64,000 bases of DNA from Burkholderiales bacterium (GTDB lineage: Bacteria; Pseudomonadota; Gammaproteobacteria; Burkholderiales; Burkholderiaceae_C). Location of the stretch: NCBI GenBank assembly GCA_947474755.1, contig CANJJE010000001.1, forward strand, positions 248,001-312,000, given 5' to 3'. This document shows positions 32,973 to 42,360 of this stretch, piece by piece (position 1 is the first letter of the stretch; each line of letters begins with the position of its first letter). Under the pieces are notes generated by a model, which saw only the letters and a program-made list of their open reading frames with translations, did no database searches and was not told the DNA's origin. The translations under genes were made by a program, and so were the position numbers.

Positions 32973-34556
32973 GTGAGAGTACGACGCGCGCCGCTCTCGC
33001 TGGCGCTGCTGCTCTCTCTGATGGTTCATGCGCTGCTCTTGAGTCTTGGCTTCGGTGGTCAGGGCTGGGGTCTCCCGGGTTTTTCCTTTCCCTGGCAGCA
33101 GCGACGTGCCGAGGCGCTTGAACTGCGGGTCATGCACATGTCGACGCGGGCGAGAGACGCAGCGCCAGTGGCGGTGCCGATCACCGAGCCTTGGCAAGAG
33201 GCAGCGATCGCGCAACCGGTTGCCGACGGGTCGACGCCTGGCGCATCGTCGTCGTCTTCACCGGATCTGGCTAGAACGGCAAAAGCGATCTCGCCCCGTA
33301 CCCAGGCGACATCGGCTAACGATCCAGCCGCGGAGCTCAAGTCGGAACCGGAGGCGTTGCCGAAAGCGAGCGGCGCGGCCGATGCCGCGCCTGCCGAAGC
33401 GGTCTTCAGCTTCGAAGCATCTGCCGACGCGGCACCCGCATCGATCCCGCAGCCGCTGGTGGTCGCTGTGGAGCCGACCACACGGGCCACGTGGGCCGTG
33501 ATGCCGCCGTCCGCTGCATCGGCGCCAACGCCTGCGACCGCCGCCGCGTCGAGCCCGCAAGCTGAGTTGTCGGTGCCTCAGGATGTCATCGATGCGGCAC
33601 AGCAGCAGGGTGCCGAACGTGTCACGGCAGATCACTTGGAGCGGGAGGCCCAACGGCAGGCGGCGTTGCTGGAGATAGCCAGGCTTGACACCGAGCGCAA
33701 GGACACCGCGCGTCGCGAGGCCGAGCGGATCGAGGCGCAGCGGCTCGACGCTGAACGCGAACGCCAGGAGCTCGCGCGGCAGCATGCTGCGCGTCAGGAG
33801 GCGCAGCGGGTCGAGAGCGCACGGCTGGAGGACGAGCGCCAACAGGCCGTGCATGAGGAAGCTGCTCGCCAGGAATCTGTCCGTCGGGAGATGCAGATGG
33901 TCGAGAACGCGCGGCTGGAGGCTGAGCGTCAACAGGCGGTGCGGCAGGAGGCAGCGCGCCAGGAAGCCCAGCGGGTCGAGAGCGCGCGGTTGGAGGCCGA
34001 GCGTGCGCAAGCCGCACGGCAGGAGGCTGTCCAACGGGAAGTGGGGCGGCAAGAAGCAGCGCGGGCCGAAGCAGCGCGCGACGAGGAGCGACGAGAAGCC
34101 TCGCGGCGCGCGATGGGGCGCCAGCTTGATGAAGAAGCTGCCCGGCGCGCGGCCACATCGGAGGCTGCGAACCTCGCGTCCAGGCTGGAACCGTCGTCGC
34201 GTGGTGCACGTCGTGGTCGCCTGTTCGGGCGCACCGACCCCAACGCCGAGCTCGTCCTTTATGCCGAGGCATGGGCACGCAAGATCGAGCTGAACATGAC
34301 CGTCGAGCGCATCCGCGACGCCGCGAAGCGCCCCCACAGCGCTCCCCTGGTGACGGTGGCGATCCGAAACGATGGGTCCGTGGAATCCGTGACCTTTCTG
34401 CTGTCCAGCGGTGTGGCGGAGATTGATGACGGGATACGGCGCATCGTGGAAAGCCTGTTGCCTTACCCGGCGTTCCCTCCGGGACTGGCCCGCGATTTCG
34501 ACGTGATCGAAATTCGTCGGACATGGATCATCGATACGGCCGTCCGGTTGTACTGA
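32973..34556 (+). CDS. TonB/TolA-like energy-transducing protein with long charged helical spacer
   Basis: About 527 aa. One N-terminal anchor helix (RRAPLSLALLLSLMVHALLL), then an Ala/Pro/Ser-rich stretch to about residue 205. An extended Arg/Glu/Gln/Ala-rich helix (about 215-400) has three near-repeats of the form QRVESARLEAERQQAV. The C-terminal domain of about 100 residues (from about 427) resembles the TonB C-terminal fold (RDAAKRPHSAPLVTVAIRND, FLLSSGVAEIDDGIRRIV). Start: GTG 32973 has AGGAG 7 nt upstream, better than the GTG at 32931. Classic TonB uses a Pro-rich spacer; a helical one recalls TolA. No exbBD or tolQR is nearby. Confidence 0.83.
   Translation: MRVRRAPLSLALLLSLMVHALLLSLGFGGQGWGLPGFSFPWQQRRAEALELRVMHMSTRARDAAPVAVPITEPWQEAAIAQPVADGSTPGASSSSSPDLARTAKAISPRTQATSANDPAAELKSEPEALPKASGAADAAPAEAVFSFEASADAAPASIPQPLVVAVEPTTRATWAVMPPSAASAPTPATAAASSPQAELSVPQDVIDAAQQQGAERVTADHLEREAQRQAALLEIARLDTERKDTARREAERIEAQRLDAERERQELARQHAARQEAQRVESARLEDERQQAVHEEAARQESVRREMQMVENARLEAERQQAVRQEAARQEAQRVESARLEAERAQAARQEAVQREVGRQEAARAEAARDEERREASRRAMGRQLDEEAARRAATSEAANLASRLEPSSRGARRGRLFGRTDPNAELVLYAEAWARKIELNMTVERIRDAAKRPHSAPLVTVAIRNDGSVESVTFLLSSGVAEIDDGIRRIVESLLPYPAFPPGLARDFDVIEIRRTWIIDTAVRLY
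33804..34016 (+). repeat. In-frame degenerate repeats in the TonB-like gene
   Basis: Three copies of a 16-residue unit begin at 33804 (QRVESARLEDERQQAV), 33894 (QMVENARLEAERQQAV) and 33969 (QRVESARLEAERAQAA), spaced 90 and 75 nt. All spacings are multiples of three. Copies 1 and 3 share the 17-nt stretch CAGCGGGTCGAGAGCGC. This pattern permits in-frame length variation of the helical spacer. Confidence 0.7.
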
Positions 34557-34589
34557 CTGGCGCTCGGGGGGTTCAGGCGGGCAGCCACC

Positions 34590-34919
34590 TCACCGCGGTG
34601 GAGTGCCGTCCCCGAGTTGGCGCAGACGTGAGCTGAGCGCATCGACCTCGTCGAGCAGATCGAGCACCAGAGCCACTCCGGCCGCATTCAGATGCAGATC
34701 ACGCGTCAGGCGCAGTGCGGTGCAGGCGCGTCTGAGCGCGCTCCCGTCGAAGCGCCAGTTCGAGGCATCGTTGCCGAGCGGTACCAGTGCACCTTCCTCC
34801 ACCAGTTCGACCAGTTGCGCACTGTCGGTCTGGCACGCCCTGCTCAGCTCGATCAGCGTGAACTGGATGTTGTCTTCGACAATTTCTCCGTGGAGAGCCG
34901 TCAGGGTGTGCTCGGTCAT
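34590..34919 (-). CDS. cbpM: CbpM-like chaperone modulator (MerR-type fold)
   Basis: A 109-residue protein placed 2 nt after the cbpA stop codon. In characterised relatives CbpM binds the J-domain of CbpA and inhibits both its DNA binding and co-chaperone activity. The sequence has a MerR-like helical core (FTLIELSRACQTDSAQLVEL, then LRRACTALRLTRDLHLNAAG) followed by a short coiled tail (LLDEVDALSSRLRQL). Identification rests on this pattern and the tight cbpA linkage. It is convergent with the TonB-like gene. Confidence 0.85.
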   Translation of the reverse strand: MTEHTLTALHGEIVEDNIQFTLIELSRACQTDSAQLVELVEEGALVPLGNDASNWRFDGSALRRACTALRLTRDLHLNAAGVALVLDLLDEVDALSSRLRQLGDGTPPR

Positions 34920-34921
34920 GG

Positions 34922-35866
34922 TCAGCTCTCCAGAGCCTGTCGCGGGTTGAAATCTGCAAACACGGTGGCCAGTTGCGTCCAGGCCTCGCGAGCAGCCGCT
35001 GTCTCGCTGGGTGGCAGCGCGATCGTCAGCACTGCGTACAGGTCGCCGACCGGCTGGCTTGGAATGCCCTTGCCCTTGAGTCGCAGCCGCCGACCGTTGA
35101 CGGACCCCGCAGGTATGGACAACTCCACATTGCCGTCGGGTGTTGGCAGCGTGACCCGGGCGCCGAGCGCAGCCTCCCAGGGCGCCACCGGCAAGTCGAT
35201 GCAGACATCGCGGTCATCGACGCGAAAGCGCGGGTCGGGTGCGATCTGGATTTCCAGGTACAGATCGCCGGCCGGTCCTTCGCCCAAGCCCGCGCCGCCC
35301 TGGCCCACCAGGCGCAAGTGCTGCCCGCTGCGCACGCCCTTCGGGATGTTGACTGCCAACTGCCGGGTCGCAAGCGTCACCCGCCCTTCGGCGTCGATCT
35401 GGGGCGTGCGCAGCGTGACCGTGCGACGTGCGCCACGGTAGGCGTCCTGCAGTTCGATTTCCACCTTGGCGTGGTGATCGCCACCGGCCTGGCGACCACC
35501 ACGTCGAGGCCCGCGAGCGCCCCCAGCCTGTCGGCCGAACAGCGTTTCGAAGAAGTCGCTGTGCGCACGCGCCTCGTCGGTTTCCCCGCGGCCGCTGTAC
35601 TCGAAGCCGCTGTCCCAGCCCGGTGGTGGGGTGAACGCGCGACCGTCGCGATGATCTGGCCCGAGTGCGTCGTAGGCAGCGCGTTTTTCGGGGTCGGACA
35701 GCGCTTCATAGGCCTCGGCGACGTCCTTGAAGCGAGCCTCGGCGTCCGCGGCCTTGTTCAAGTCCGGGTGGTACTTGCGCGCCAGCTTGCGATAGGCCCG
35801 CTTGATCTGCTCGACGGTGGCGGTTTTCTCGACGCCAAGCGTGGCGTAGTAGTCCTTGAATTCCAT
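34922..35866 (-). CDS. cbpA: DnaJ-like co-chaperone CbpA (curved DNA-binding protein)
   Basis: Type II J-protein of 314 aa. J-domain 1-70 with HPD at 33-35, then a Gly/Phe and Arg-rich linker (about 75-125, GGARGPRRGGRQAGG). Two C-terminal beta-sandwich substrate-binding domains follow (ATRQLAVNIPKGVRSGQHLR; PVAPWEAALGARVTLPTPDG). No zinc finger, which separates it from DnaJ. It assists DnaK and, in E. coli, binds curved DNA. The partner cbpM follows at once. No convincing sigma-32 promoter was recognised upstream. Confidence 0.93.
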   Translation of the reverse strand: MEFKDYYATLGVEKTATVEQIKRAYRKLARKYHPDLNKAADAEARFKDVAEAYEALSDPEKRAAYDALGPDHRDGRAFTPPPGWDSGFEYSGRGETDEARAHSDFFETLFGRQAGGARGPRRGGRQAGGDHHAKVEIELQDAYRGARRTVTLRTPQIDAEGRVTLATRQLAVNIPKGVRSGQHLRLVGQGGAGLGEGPAGDLYLEIQIAPDPRFRVDDRDVCIDLPVAPWEAALGARVTLPTPDGNVELSIPAGSVNGRRLRLKGKGIPSQPVGDLYAVLTIALPPSETAAAREAWTQLATVFADFNPRQALES

Positions 35867-36417
35867 GGCTCACAAAGCAGCGATTCCGTTCCCAAGGCCA
35901 TCGATCAAGCGCCGGACGCGGACTCGATGTGGCAACGCAGGACGCAGTATGTTCACGCGAGACTCCTTCAGCACTTGCTCATGAAGCATTCTGCGCGCCG
36001 CCTCAACACGGCGTCTGTTCGACGCCGCACGGATGGCGAGTTCCGGGCTGCACCCGCGGGCTCCAGTGCCGCATCGCCAGGCGCAAGCTGAGCTGTCGGC
36101 CGCTCACCACCGGTGTCAGCCTCGGTAAAACGGTGTTGCTCGGGCGCAGGCCCGGTACCAGTGGAAAGCGGAACCAGGTCGACAGCGCATCTCCCACCGG
36201 GATCGTCAAGCCGTCGTGGGGGAGCCTGACTGGAATCCATCAGCCGGAGGGAATCCCGGGGCAGTTCAGTGCGTGGAGGCAGGTGTGTTCAGTCGAAATT
36301 TGAATATGCAAGCGCGGAACGCTTCGTTTTCGGATTGAAGGCTGCTGCCTAGCATTCATCGTCCGCTGCCATCACGGCGGCTTCCATTGCACCCCCTTTC
36401 AACCAGGATCTGCCTTC
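35867..36417. other. 551-bp gap between cbpA and the sulfate-binding-protein gene
   Basis: No convincing gene on either strand. Short open frames exist on both strands but lack ribosome-binding sites and family resemblance. It must hold the divergent promoters of cbpA (minus) and the sulfate locus (plus). Nearest the sulfate gene is an AT-richer segment (about 36285-36340) with the small inverted repeat AAGCG-CGGAA-CGCTT, a plausible region for CysB control. A TTGAAG-type hexamer is present but without a well-spaced -10. Confidence 0.5.
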
Positions 36418-37431
36418 ATGTCTGTCTCTCGACTCACCCTCTCTGCCTTGCTGGCCGTGGTCATCGGTACTGCTGCCTTCGCCACCTTGGCCAAGGACGT
36501 CACCTTGCTCAACGTGTCCTATGACCCGACGCGCGAGCTGTATGTCGATTTCAACAAGGCGTTCGCCAAGTACTGGAAAGGCAAGACCGGCGACGACGTC
36601 ACCGTCAAGCAATCGCACGGCGGCTCCGGCAAGCAGGCGCGCTCGGTGATCGACGGGCTTGAAGCCGACGTCGTCACGCTGGCCTTGGCCTACGACGTGA
36701 ACGAACTGCATGCGAAGGGCAAGCTGATTCCGGCAGATTGGCAAAAGCGCCTGAAGCACAACAGCGCCCCGTACACCTCAACCATCGTGTTCCTGGTGCG
36801 CAAGGGCAATCCGAAGGGCATCAAGGACTGGGATGACCTGGCCAAGAACGGCGTCTCCGTGATCACCCCGAACCCCAAGACCTCCGGCGGTGCTCGCTGG
36901 AACTACCTGGCCGCCTGGGGCTACTCGCTCAAGAAGACCGGCGGCGACCAGGCCAAGGCTGAGGCCTTCCTGAAGGCAATCCTCGCGAACGTCCCGGTCC
37001 TCGATTCCGGCGCTCGCGGCTCCTTGATCACCTTCACCGAGCGTGGCATCGGGGACGTGTTCCTGTCATGGGAGAACGAGGCTTTCCTCGCGGTCAAGGA
37101 ACTCGGCCCTGACAAGTTCGACATCGTCGTGCCATCGCTCTCGATCCTGGCCGAGCCGCCTGTGACCGTGGTCGACAAGAACGTCGACCGGCGTGGCACC
37201 CGCGAGGTTGCGACCGCCTACCTCGAGTACCTCTACTCCCCTGAGGGGCAGGACATTGCCGGCCAGAACTACTACCGGCCGATCGATCCGAAGGCCCAGG
37301 CCAAGTACGCCGCCACGTTCACCAAGGTCGAGCTGTTCAGCATCGACGACGTTTTCGGCGGATGGGACAAGGCGCAAGCCACCCACTTCAACGACGGCGG
37401 ATCTTTTGATCGCATCTTCACGAAGAAGTGA
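36418..37431 (+). CDS. sbp: Periplasmic sulfate-binding protein (copy 1)
   Basis: Binds sulfate (or thiosulfate) for the CysTWA transporter. 337 aa with a signal peptide cut near ATLAKD, then [20 protein letters not shown]. Ligand-site motifs are visible: [40 protein letters not shown] and [17 protein letters not shown]-terminal block [20 protein letters not shown]. It is followed by a strong intrinsic terminator, so it may be transcribed alone, then by a second homologous binding protein. Confidence 0.95.
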   Translation: MSVSRLTLSALLAVVIGTAAFATLAKDVTLLNVSYDPTRELYVDFNKAFAKYWKGKTGDDVTVKQSHGGSGKQARSVIDGLEADVVTLALAYDVNELHAKGKLIPADWQKRLKHNSAPYTSTIVFLVRKGNPKGIKDWDDLAKNGVSVITPNPKTSGGARWNYLAAWGYSLKKTGGDQAKAEAFLKAILANVPVLDSGARGSLITFTERGIGDVFLSWENEAFLAVKELGPDKFDIVVPSLSILAEPPVTVVDKNVDRRGTREVATAYLEYLYSPEGQDIAGQNYYRPIDPKAQAKYAATFTKVELFSIDDVFGGWDKAQATHFNDGGSFDRIFTKK

Positions 37432-37449
37432 ATCCCGGTTGAGCCACCT

Positions 37450-37483
37450 CAATGAAGCCGCCTGCGGGCGGTTTCATTGTTTT
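37450..37483 (+). terminator. Strong Rho-independent terminator after the first sulfate-binding protein
   Basis: A 13-bp stem CAATGAAGCCGCC / GGCGGTTTCATTG (one G-U pair) with loop TGCG, then TTTT. Starts 18 nt after the stop codon. It should separate copy 1 from copy 2 and the permease genes, or attenuate read-through. Confidence 0.85.
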
Positions 37484-37568
37484 CCGTATAAGCATGGCCG
37501 AAAAATGTTGTTTTGGGCCCGGAAGCTTGCCCCTAACATTTGCCAAACAACTATTCGCAGCCCATCTC

Positions 37569-38594
37569 ATGCATTCTTCATATGTATCTCTCGGCCGCCG
37601 AGGCCTTGTGGCCGCGACGTTGGCACTGGTGAGTGGCTGGGCCACCGCCGAATCGGGCAAGACCCTGTTGAACGTCAGCTACGACGTCTCGCGGGAGTTC
37701 TACAAGGACTACAACACCGTGTTCATCGCGCACTGGAAGAAGACGACGGGCGAAGTCCTGACGATCAACCAGAGCCATGGCGGATCGAGCAAACAGGCTC
37801 GCAGCGTGATCGACGGGCTTGAAGCCGATGTCATCACGATGAACCAGCACAACGACATCGACATCCTGAACACACGCGGGGGTCTGGTGCCCCCAGACTG
37901 GGCCAAGCGCCTGCCGAACAATGCCTCGCCCACCACCAGCATCAGCGTGATCCTGGTGCGCAAGGGCAACCCGAAGAACATCCGCGACTGGACCGATCTG
38001 GGCCGCAGTGGAGTGCAGGTCATCATTCCGAACCCGAAGACAAGCGGCAACGGTCGCTACACCTACCTCGCCGCCTGGGGCGCGGGCGTGACGGGTGGTG
38101 TCAGCCATGATGCAGCCAAGGCGCTGGTCACCCGCATCTTTGCCAATGTGCCGGTGCTCGACGGCGGCGGTCGCGGCGCCACCACCACCTTCGCTCAGCG
38201 CAACATCGGTGACGCACTGGTCACCTTCGAGAGCGAGGTGCCGCTGATCAAGAACGAGTTCGGCGACAACTTCGAGGTGGTCTACCCCGCCCGCACCATC
38301 CTCGCCGAGAACCCGGTGAGCGTGGTCGACAAGGTGGTCGACAAGCGCGGCACGCGCAAGCAGGCAGAGGCCTATCTTCAATTCCTCTACAGCGACGCCG
38401 GTCAGGAAACGGCAGCGAAGCACAACCTGCGGCCGCGCGACGCCAAGGTGCTGGCGAGGTACGCCAAGGCGTTCCCCAAGGTCAGCACCTTCACCGTGGA
38501 CGAGGTCTTCGGTGGCTGGACGAAAGCGCAGAAGGATCACTTCAACGACGGCGGTCTCTATGACCAGGTGATCAACGCAGCGAAGCCACGCTGA
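37569..38594 (+). CDS. Periplasmic sulfate-binding protein (copy 2)
   Basis: A 341-residue paralogue of copy 1 with its own signal peptide (LGRRGLVAATLALVSGWATA). The same ligand motifs recur ([40 protein letters not shown]). The pattern is closer to the CysP/Sbp family as a whole than to any one member. The ATG at 37569 precedes a normal signal sequence; longer frames begin in the terminator. It lies 97 nt before cysT, so it is the binding protein most likely cotranscribed with cysTWA. Different affinities for sulfate and thiosulfate are plausible but not shown. Confidence 0.93.
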   Translation: MHSSYVSLGRRGLVAATLALVSGWATAESGKTLLNVSYDVSREFYKDYNTVFIAHWKKTTGEVLTINQSHGGSSKQARSVIDGLEADVITMNQHNDIDILNTRGGLVPPDWAKRLPNNASPTTSISVILVRKGNPKNIRDWTDLGRSGVQVIIPNPKTSGNGRYTYLAAWGAGVTGGVSHDAAKALVTRIFANVPVLDGGGRGATTTFAQRNIGDALVTFESEVPLIKNEFGDNFEVVYPARTILAENPVSVVDKVVDKRGTRKQAEAYLQFLYSDAGQETAAKHNLRPRDAKVLARYAKAFPKVSTFTVDEVFGGWTKAQKDHFNDGGLYDQVINAAKPR

Positions 38595-38691
38595 GCCCGC
38601 CTGCAGCTTTCGCGCTCGCCCGGGCGTCGGTCCGCACCGATGTCCGGCGAGATCCCTGGTTTCTCGTTCTTCTTCCTCCCTCAGGCTTCCG

Positions 38692-39528
38692 ATGATCTTC
38701 ACCCGCACGATCCTGAAGCGGCACAGTGTCCTGCCGGGCTTTGATCTCGCCCTTGGCTTCGCCTTGCTGTACATCAGCCTGATCGTGCTGATCCCGCTGT
38801 CGGCTGCCTTCTTCAAGACTTTCACGCTGACCTGGGCGCAGTTCTGGGAGGCGACCACATCGCCGCGCGTGATGGCGTCCTATCGCCTGACTTTCGGCGC
38901 CAGCCTGGCGGCCGCTGCGCTCAACGGGGTGTTCGGCCTGATGGTCGCGTGGGTGCTGGTGCGTTACGAGTTCTTCGGCAAGCGCCTCGTCGACGCGCTC
39001 GTCGATCTGCCCTTCGCACTGCCGACGGCAGTGGCGGGTATCGCTTTGACCGCGATCTATGCCGAGAACGGCCTGATCGGCCAGTTCCTGCCGTTCAAGG
39101 TCAGTTTCACGCCCCTGGGCGTGTTCGTCGCCCTGGTGTTCATCGGGCTGCCTTTTGTCGTGCGCACGGTCCAGCCGGTGCTCGAGGACCTGAACCGCGA
39201 AATGGAGGAGGCGGCGGCAACGCTCGGCGCCAATCGATGGCAGACCTTCCGGCACGTGATCTTCCCCACCGTGATGCCAGCGCTGTTGACTGGCTTCGCG
39301 CTCGCGTTCGCGCGCGCGCTGGGCGAGTACGGCTCGGTGATCTTCATCGCAGGCAACCTGCCGTTCGTCAGCGAGATCACGCCGCTGCTGATCATCACCA
39401 AACTCGAGCAGTACGACTACGCCGGCGCGACCGCGATCGCGGTGGTCATGCTCGTGGTGTCGTTCGTCCTGCTGCTCGTCATCAACGCATTGCAATCCTG
39501 GGCGCGCAAGCGTCAGGGCGGCATCTGA
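38692..39528 (+). CDS. cysT: Sulfate/thiosulfate ABC transporter permease CysT (CysU)
   Basis: Inner-membrane permease of 278 aa with six hydrophobic segments and the ABC-permease EAA loop ([20 protein letters not shown]). First helix [20 protein letters not shown]. Forms a heterodimer with CysW. Order sbp-cysT-cysW-cysA is standard. Starts with ATG at 38692; no gene lies in the 97-nt gap upstream. Confidence 0.94.
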   Translation: MIFTRTILKRHSVLPGFDLALGFALLYISLIVLIPLSAAFFKTFTLTWAQFWEATTSPRVMASYRLTFGASLAAAALNGVFGLMVAWVLVRYEFFGKRLVDALVDLPFALPTAVAGIALTAIYAENGLIGQFLPFKVSFTPLGVFVALVFIGLPFVVRTVQPVLEDLNREMEEAAATLGANRWQTFRHVIFPTVMPALLTGFALAFARALGEYGSVIFIAGNLPFVSEITPLLIITKLEQYDYAGATAIAVVMLVVSFVLLLVINALQSWARKRQGGI

Positions 39529-39538
39529 GGCCACTGCC

Positions 39539-40438
39539 ATGCCGTCCCGTGACTTGAGTCTTTCCGCCGCCGCGCCAGGCGAAGCACCGCGCCCGATCCG
39601 CAACGCCACGACAGAAGCACCCTGGGTGAAGTGGACTCTGGTCGGCCTGGTGCTGACCTTCATGACCTTCTTCCTGTTCGTGCCGCTCGCGACGGTGTTC
39701 ATCGAGGCGCTCAAGAAGGGATGGGACGTCTACGTTGCGGCGGTCACCGACCCCGACGCGGTGTCGGCCATCAAGCTCACCTTGATCGCCGCGGTGATCT
39801 CGGTGCCCTTGAACCTTGTTTTCGGTATCGCCGCCGCCTGGGCGATCGCCAAGTTCGACTTCCGCGGCAAGAACGTGCTGCTGACGTTGATCGACCTGCC
39901 GTTCTCGGTGAGCCCGGTCATCGCCGGCCTGATCTACGTGCTGATCTTCGGTTTGCAGGGCTGGTTCGGAAGCTGGTTCATCGACAACGACATGAAGATC
40001 ATCTTCGCGGTGCCTGGCATCGTGCTGGCGACCATCTTCGTGACGTTTCCGTTCGTCGCGCGCGAGCTGATTCCACTGATGCAGGCACAGGGCACCGAGC
40101 AGGAGGAGGCGGCCTGCGTGCTCGGTGCGAATGGCTGGCAATTGTTCTGGCGCGTCACGATGCCGAACGTCAAGTGGGCGCTGATCTATGGCGTGATTCT
40201 TTGCAACGCACGTGCGATGGGCGAGTTCGGTGCGGTCAGCGTGGTGTCGGGGCACATCCGCGGCCAGACCAACACGATGCCGCTGCATATCGAGATCGTC
40301 TACAACGAATACCAGTTCGCCGCCGCCTTCGCGGTCGCCTCGCTGCTGGCCAGCCTGGCCCTGTTCACCCTGGTCCTCAAGTACGCGGTCGAGCAGCGCG
40401 TCAAGGCGCAGAAGCGCGTGATCGCTGAAGTTCACTAG
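39539..40438 (+). CDS. cysW: Sulfate ABC transporter permease CysW
   Basis: A 299-residue permease partner of CysT, 10 nt downstream. Six membrane helices, the first [23 protein letters not shown] loop [20 protein letters not shown]. The first 35 residues form an Ala/Pro-rich cytoplasmic extension. Conserved CysW block [20 protein letters not shown]. Cotranscribed with cysT and cysA. Confidence 0.94.
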   Translation: MPSRDLSLSAAAPGEAPRPIRNATTEAPWVKWTLVGLVLTFMTFFLFVPLATVFIEALKKGWDVYVAAVTDPDAVSAIKLTLIAAVISVPLNLVFGIAAAWAIAKFDFRGKNVLLTLIDLPFSVSPVIAGLIYVLIFGLQGWFGSWFIDNDMKIIFAVPGIVLATIFVTFPFVARELIPLMQAQGTEQEEAACVLGANGWQLFWRVTMPNVKWALIYGVILCNARAMGEFGAVSVVSGHIRGQTNTMPLHIEIVYNEYQFAAAFAVASLLASLALFTLVLKYAVEQRVKAQKRVIAEVH

Positions 40439-40516
40439 CGCCTGCCTCGGATCTTTCGTCACGGACCCGAACCTGCAGACCTCCTCCGGCCACAGCCGCA
40501 CGATGGAACCTTCGAC

Positions 40517-41581
40517 ATGAGCATTGAAATCCGCAACCTCAACAAGTGCTTCGGCAAGACGGTCGTCTGCGATAACCTGAACCTCGACATCCCGTCCGGC
40601 GAACTCGTCGCCTTGCTCGGGCCATCGGGCTCGGGCAAGACTTCGTTGCTGCGCATCATTGCGGGGCTCGAGGTGCCGGATTCGGGCACCGTGCTGTTCC
40701 ATGGCGAAGACGCCACGCACACCGATGTGCGCAAGCGGCAGGTCGGCTTCGTGTTCCAGCACTACGCGCTTTTCGCGCACATGACGATCTTCGAGAACGT
40801 GGCATTCGGACTGCGCGTTCGGCCGAAGGCCGTGCGGCCGACCGAGGCACAGATCCTTGCGAAGGTCACCGACTTGCTCAAGCTGGTGCAACTGGACTGG
40901 ATCGCCGACCGATACCCGCACCAGCTCTCTGGCGGTCAGCGTCAGCGCATCGCCCTGGCCAGGGCCCTGGCGGTCGAGCCCAAGGTGTTGCTGCTCGACG
41001 AGCCGTTCGGTGCGCTCGACGCCAAGGTGCGCAAGGAGTTGCGACGCTGGCTGCGCCGGCTGCACGACGAGGTGCATGTCACCAGCGTCTTCGTCACGCA
41101 CGACCAGGAAGAGGCGATGGAGGTGGCTGACCGCATCGTCGTGATGAACGAAGGTCGCATCGAGCAGGTCGGCTCGCCCGACCAGGTCTACGACCATCCG
41201 GCGACGCCGTTCGTGCTGAAGTTCCTGGGCGATGTGAACCTCTTTCACGGCCGACTCGACCATGCGCAGGGTGTCCCTGTGGCTGGTGCGGCCGTTGGCG
41301 ATATCAGCTACGTGCGGCCGCATGAACTGCAGATCATTGAATCTGCGCAGGTCGGCTCGGTGGCGGTCCGGCTGATGCAGGTCTTGACGGTCGGCCCCAA
41401 CACTCGGCTGGAGTTCAAGCGCCTGGACGATGGCAGTGACATCGACGTCGAACTGCCGAGGTCCGAGTACCGGGCGCTGCGCGAGCGACTGGCTCTCGAT
41501 GCCGGCGCGACCGCGCACCTGATGCCTCGCAACATCAGGCGCTTCGCCGAGGACCTGACCGATCCGGCCGCGATGATCTGA
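40517..41581 (+). CDS. cysA: Sulfate/thiosulfate import ATP-binding protein CysA
   Basis: ATPase of the sulfate transporter, 354 aa. Walker [17 protein letters not shown]-loop [15 protein letters not shown] signature [16 protein letters not shown] and Walker [17 protein letters not shown]. The C-terminal regulatory domain (about 235-354) is of the CysA/TOBE type. Ends the sbp-cysTWA block. The next gene has its own FNR-like box, so it is probably separate. Confidence 0.96.
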   Translation: MSIEIRNLNKCFGKTVVCDNLNLDIPSGELVALLGPSGSGKTSLLRIIAGLEVPDSGTVLFHGEDATHTDVRKRQVGFVFQHYALFAHMTIFENVAFGLRVRPKAVRPTEAQILAKVTDLLKLVQLDWIADRYPHQLSGGQRQRIALARALAVEPKVLLLDEPFGALDAKVRKELRRWLRRLHDEVHVTSVFVTHDQEEAMEVADRIVVMNEGRIEQVGSPDQVYDHPATPFVLKFLGDVNLFHGRLDHAQGVPVAGAAVGDISYVRPHELQIIESAQVGSVAVRLMQVLTVGPNTRLEFKRLDDGSDIDVELPRSEYRALRERLALDAGATAHLMPRNIRRFAEDLTDPAAMI

Positions 41582-41603
41582 TTCCCGAGCGACTTCGCTG
41601 CGC

Positions 41604-41617
41604 TTGATGCAGGTCAA
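41604..41617 (+). promoter_or_regulatory. FNR/Anr-like binding site
   Basis: TTGAT-GCAG-GTCAA matches the FNR consensus TTGAT-N4-ATCAA at nine of ten specified positions. It is centred about 55 nt before the start codon of the quinone reductase gene. Classic activation at -41.5 would put the start point near 41652 with a short leader. Functional binding is not shown. Confidence 0.45.
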
Positions 41618-41665
41618 GCGGTTCGGCTTTCGCTCGTTCAGCATGGGGCTCTCGAGGAGCTTGTC

Positions 41666-42259
41666 ATGCCGGTCCATCGCATCCTGATCGTCCAGGGACA
41701 TCCCGACCCGGCTGGTGGTCATCTGTGCCACGCGCTGGCACAGGCCTACCGTGAGGGCGCTCTGGCGGCAGGTCACGAGGTTCGGGTGATCGATGTCGCC
41801 CAACTCGACTTTCCGCTGCTGCGTACCCAGGCCGAGTGGACCGATGGTGCGTTGCCAGCAGTACTTCTGCCCTCGCAGGCATCCATCGCCTGGGCGCAAC
41901 ATCTTGTGTTCGTGTTCCCGCTATGGATGGGGGACATGCCGGCGTTGCTGAAGGCCTACTTCGAGCAGGTGGCCCGACCCGGCTTCGCCTTCGACAGGTC
42001 GAAGGGCGGGGGGCCGCTTGGTCAGAAGGCGCTGGGTGGGCGCTCGGCCCGTATCGTGGTCACGATGGGCATGCCAGCCCTGGTCTACCGCTACGTATTC
42101 CGTGCGCACAGCGTCAAGGCACTGGAGCGCAACATCCTCGGCTTCGTCGGCATCGCACCGATTCGCGAAACGCTGGTCGGGCAGGTCGACACGCTCGGTG
42201 CCGACGGCGTCGCACGCTGGTTGCGCACCCTGCGCAGACTCGGCGCAGACGCGACCTGA
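41666..42259 (+). CDS. NAD(P)H-dependent flavodoxin-fold oxidoreductase (NQO1/KefF/MdaB-like)
   Basis: A 197-residue Flavodoxin_2-family protein, expected to bind FAD or FMN and reduce quinones by two electrons. Motifs: ILIVQGHPDPAGGHLCHAL at the N-terminus, LVFVFPLWMGDMPALLKAYF for the flavin site, and GFAFDRSKGGGPLGQKALGG. GAGGAG lies just upstream of the ATG. The FNR-like box 50 nt upstream suggests oxygen-related control. KefF-type and MdaB-type roles are both possible; no potassium channel gene is next to it. Confidence 0.88.
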   Translation: MPVHRILIVQGHPDPAGGHLCHALAQAYREGALAAGHEVRVIDVAQLDFPLLRTQAEWTDGALPAVLLPSQASIAWAQHLVFVFPLWMGDMPALLKAYFEQVARPGFAFDRSKGGGPLGQKALGGRSARIVVTMGMPALVYRYVFRAHSVKALERNILGFVGIAPIRETLVGQVDTLGADGVARWLRTLRRLGADAT

Positions 42260-42360
42260 GTTGCCTCTCGCGACATCTGGGCGTACCGGGTCACTTGCGT
42301 CTGCAGGGCTGCCTGCAGGACCCGTGCTCCGTCGCCGGGGCGAAGACTGTCCCGCGCTCG

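Noticed and set aside
36003-36209. Minus-strand peptide-like frame in the gap before the sulfate locus (start MTIPVGDALSTWFRFPLVPG)
   Set aside because: Reads somewhat like a protein, but it lacks a ribosome-binding site and known homology; could be a relic but unsupported.
35929-36303. Plus-strand frame of 124 codons in the same gap
   Set aside because: Cys/Arg/Pro-rich, no ribosome-binding site, no family pattern.
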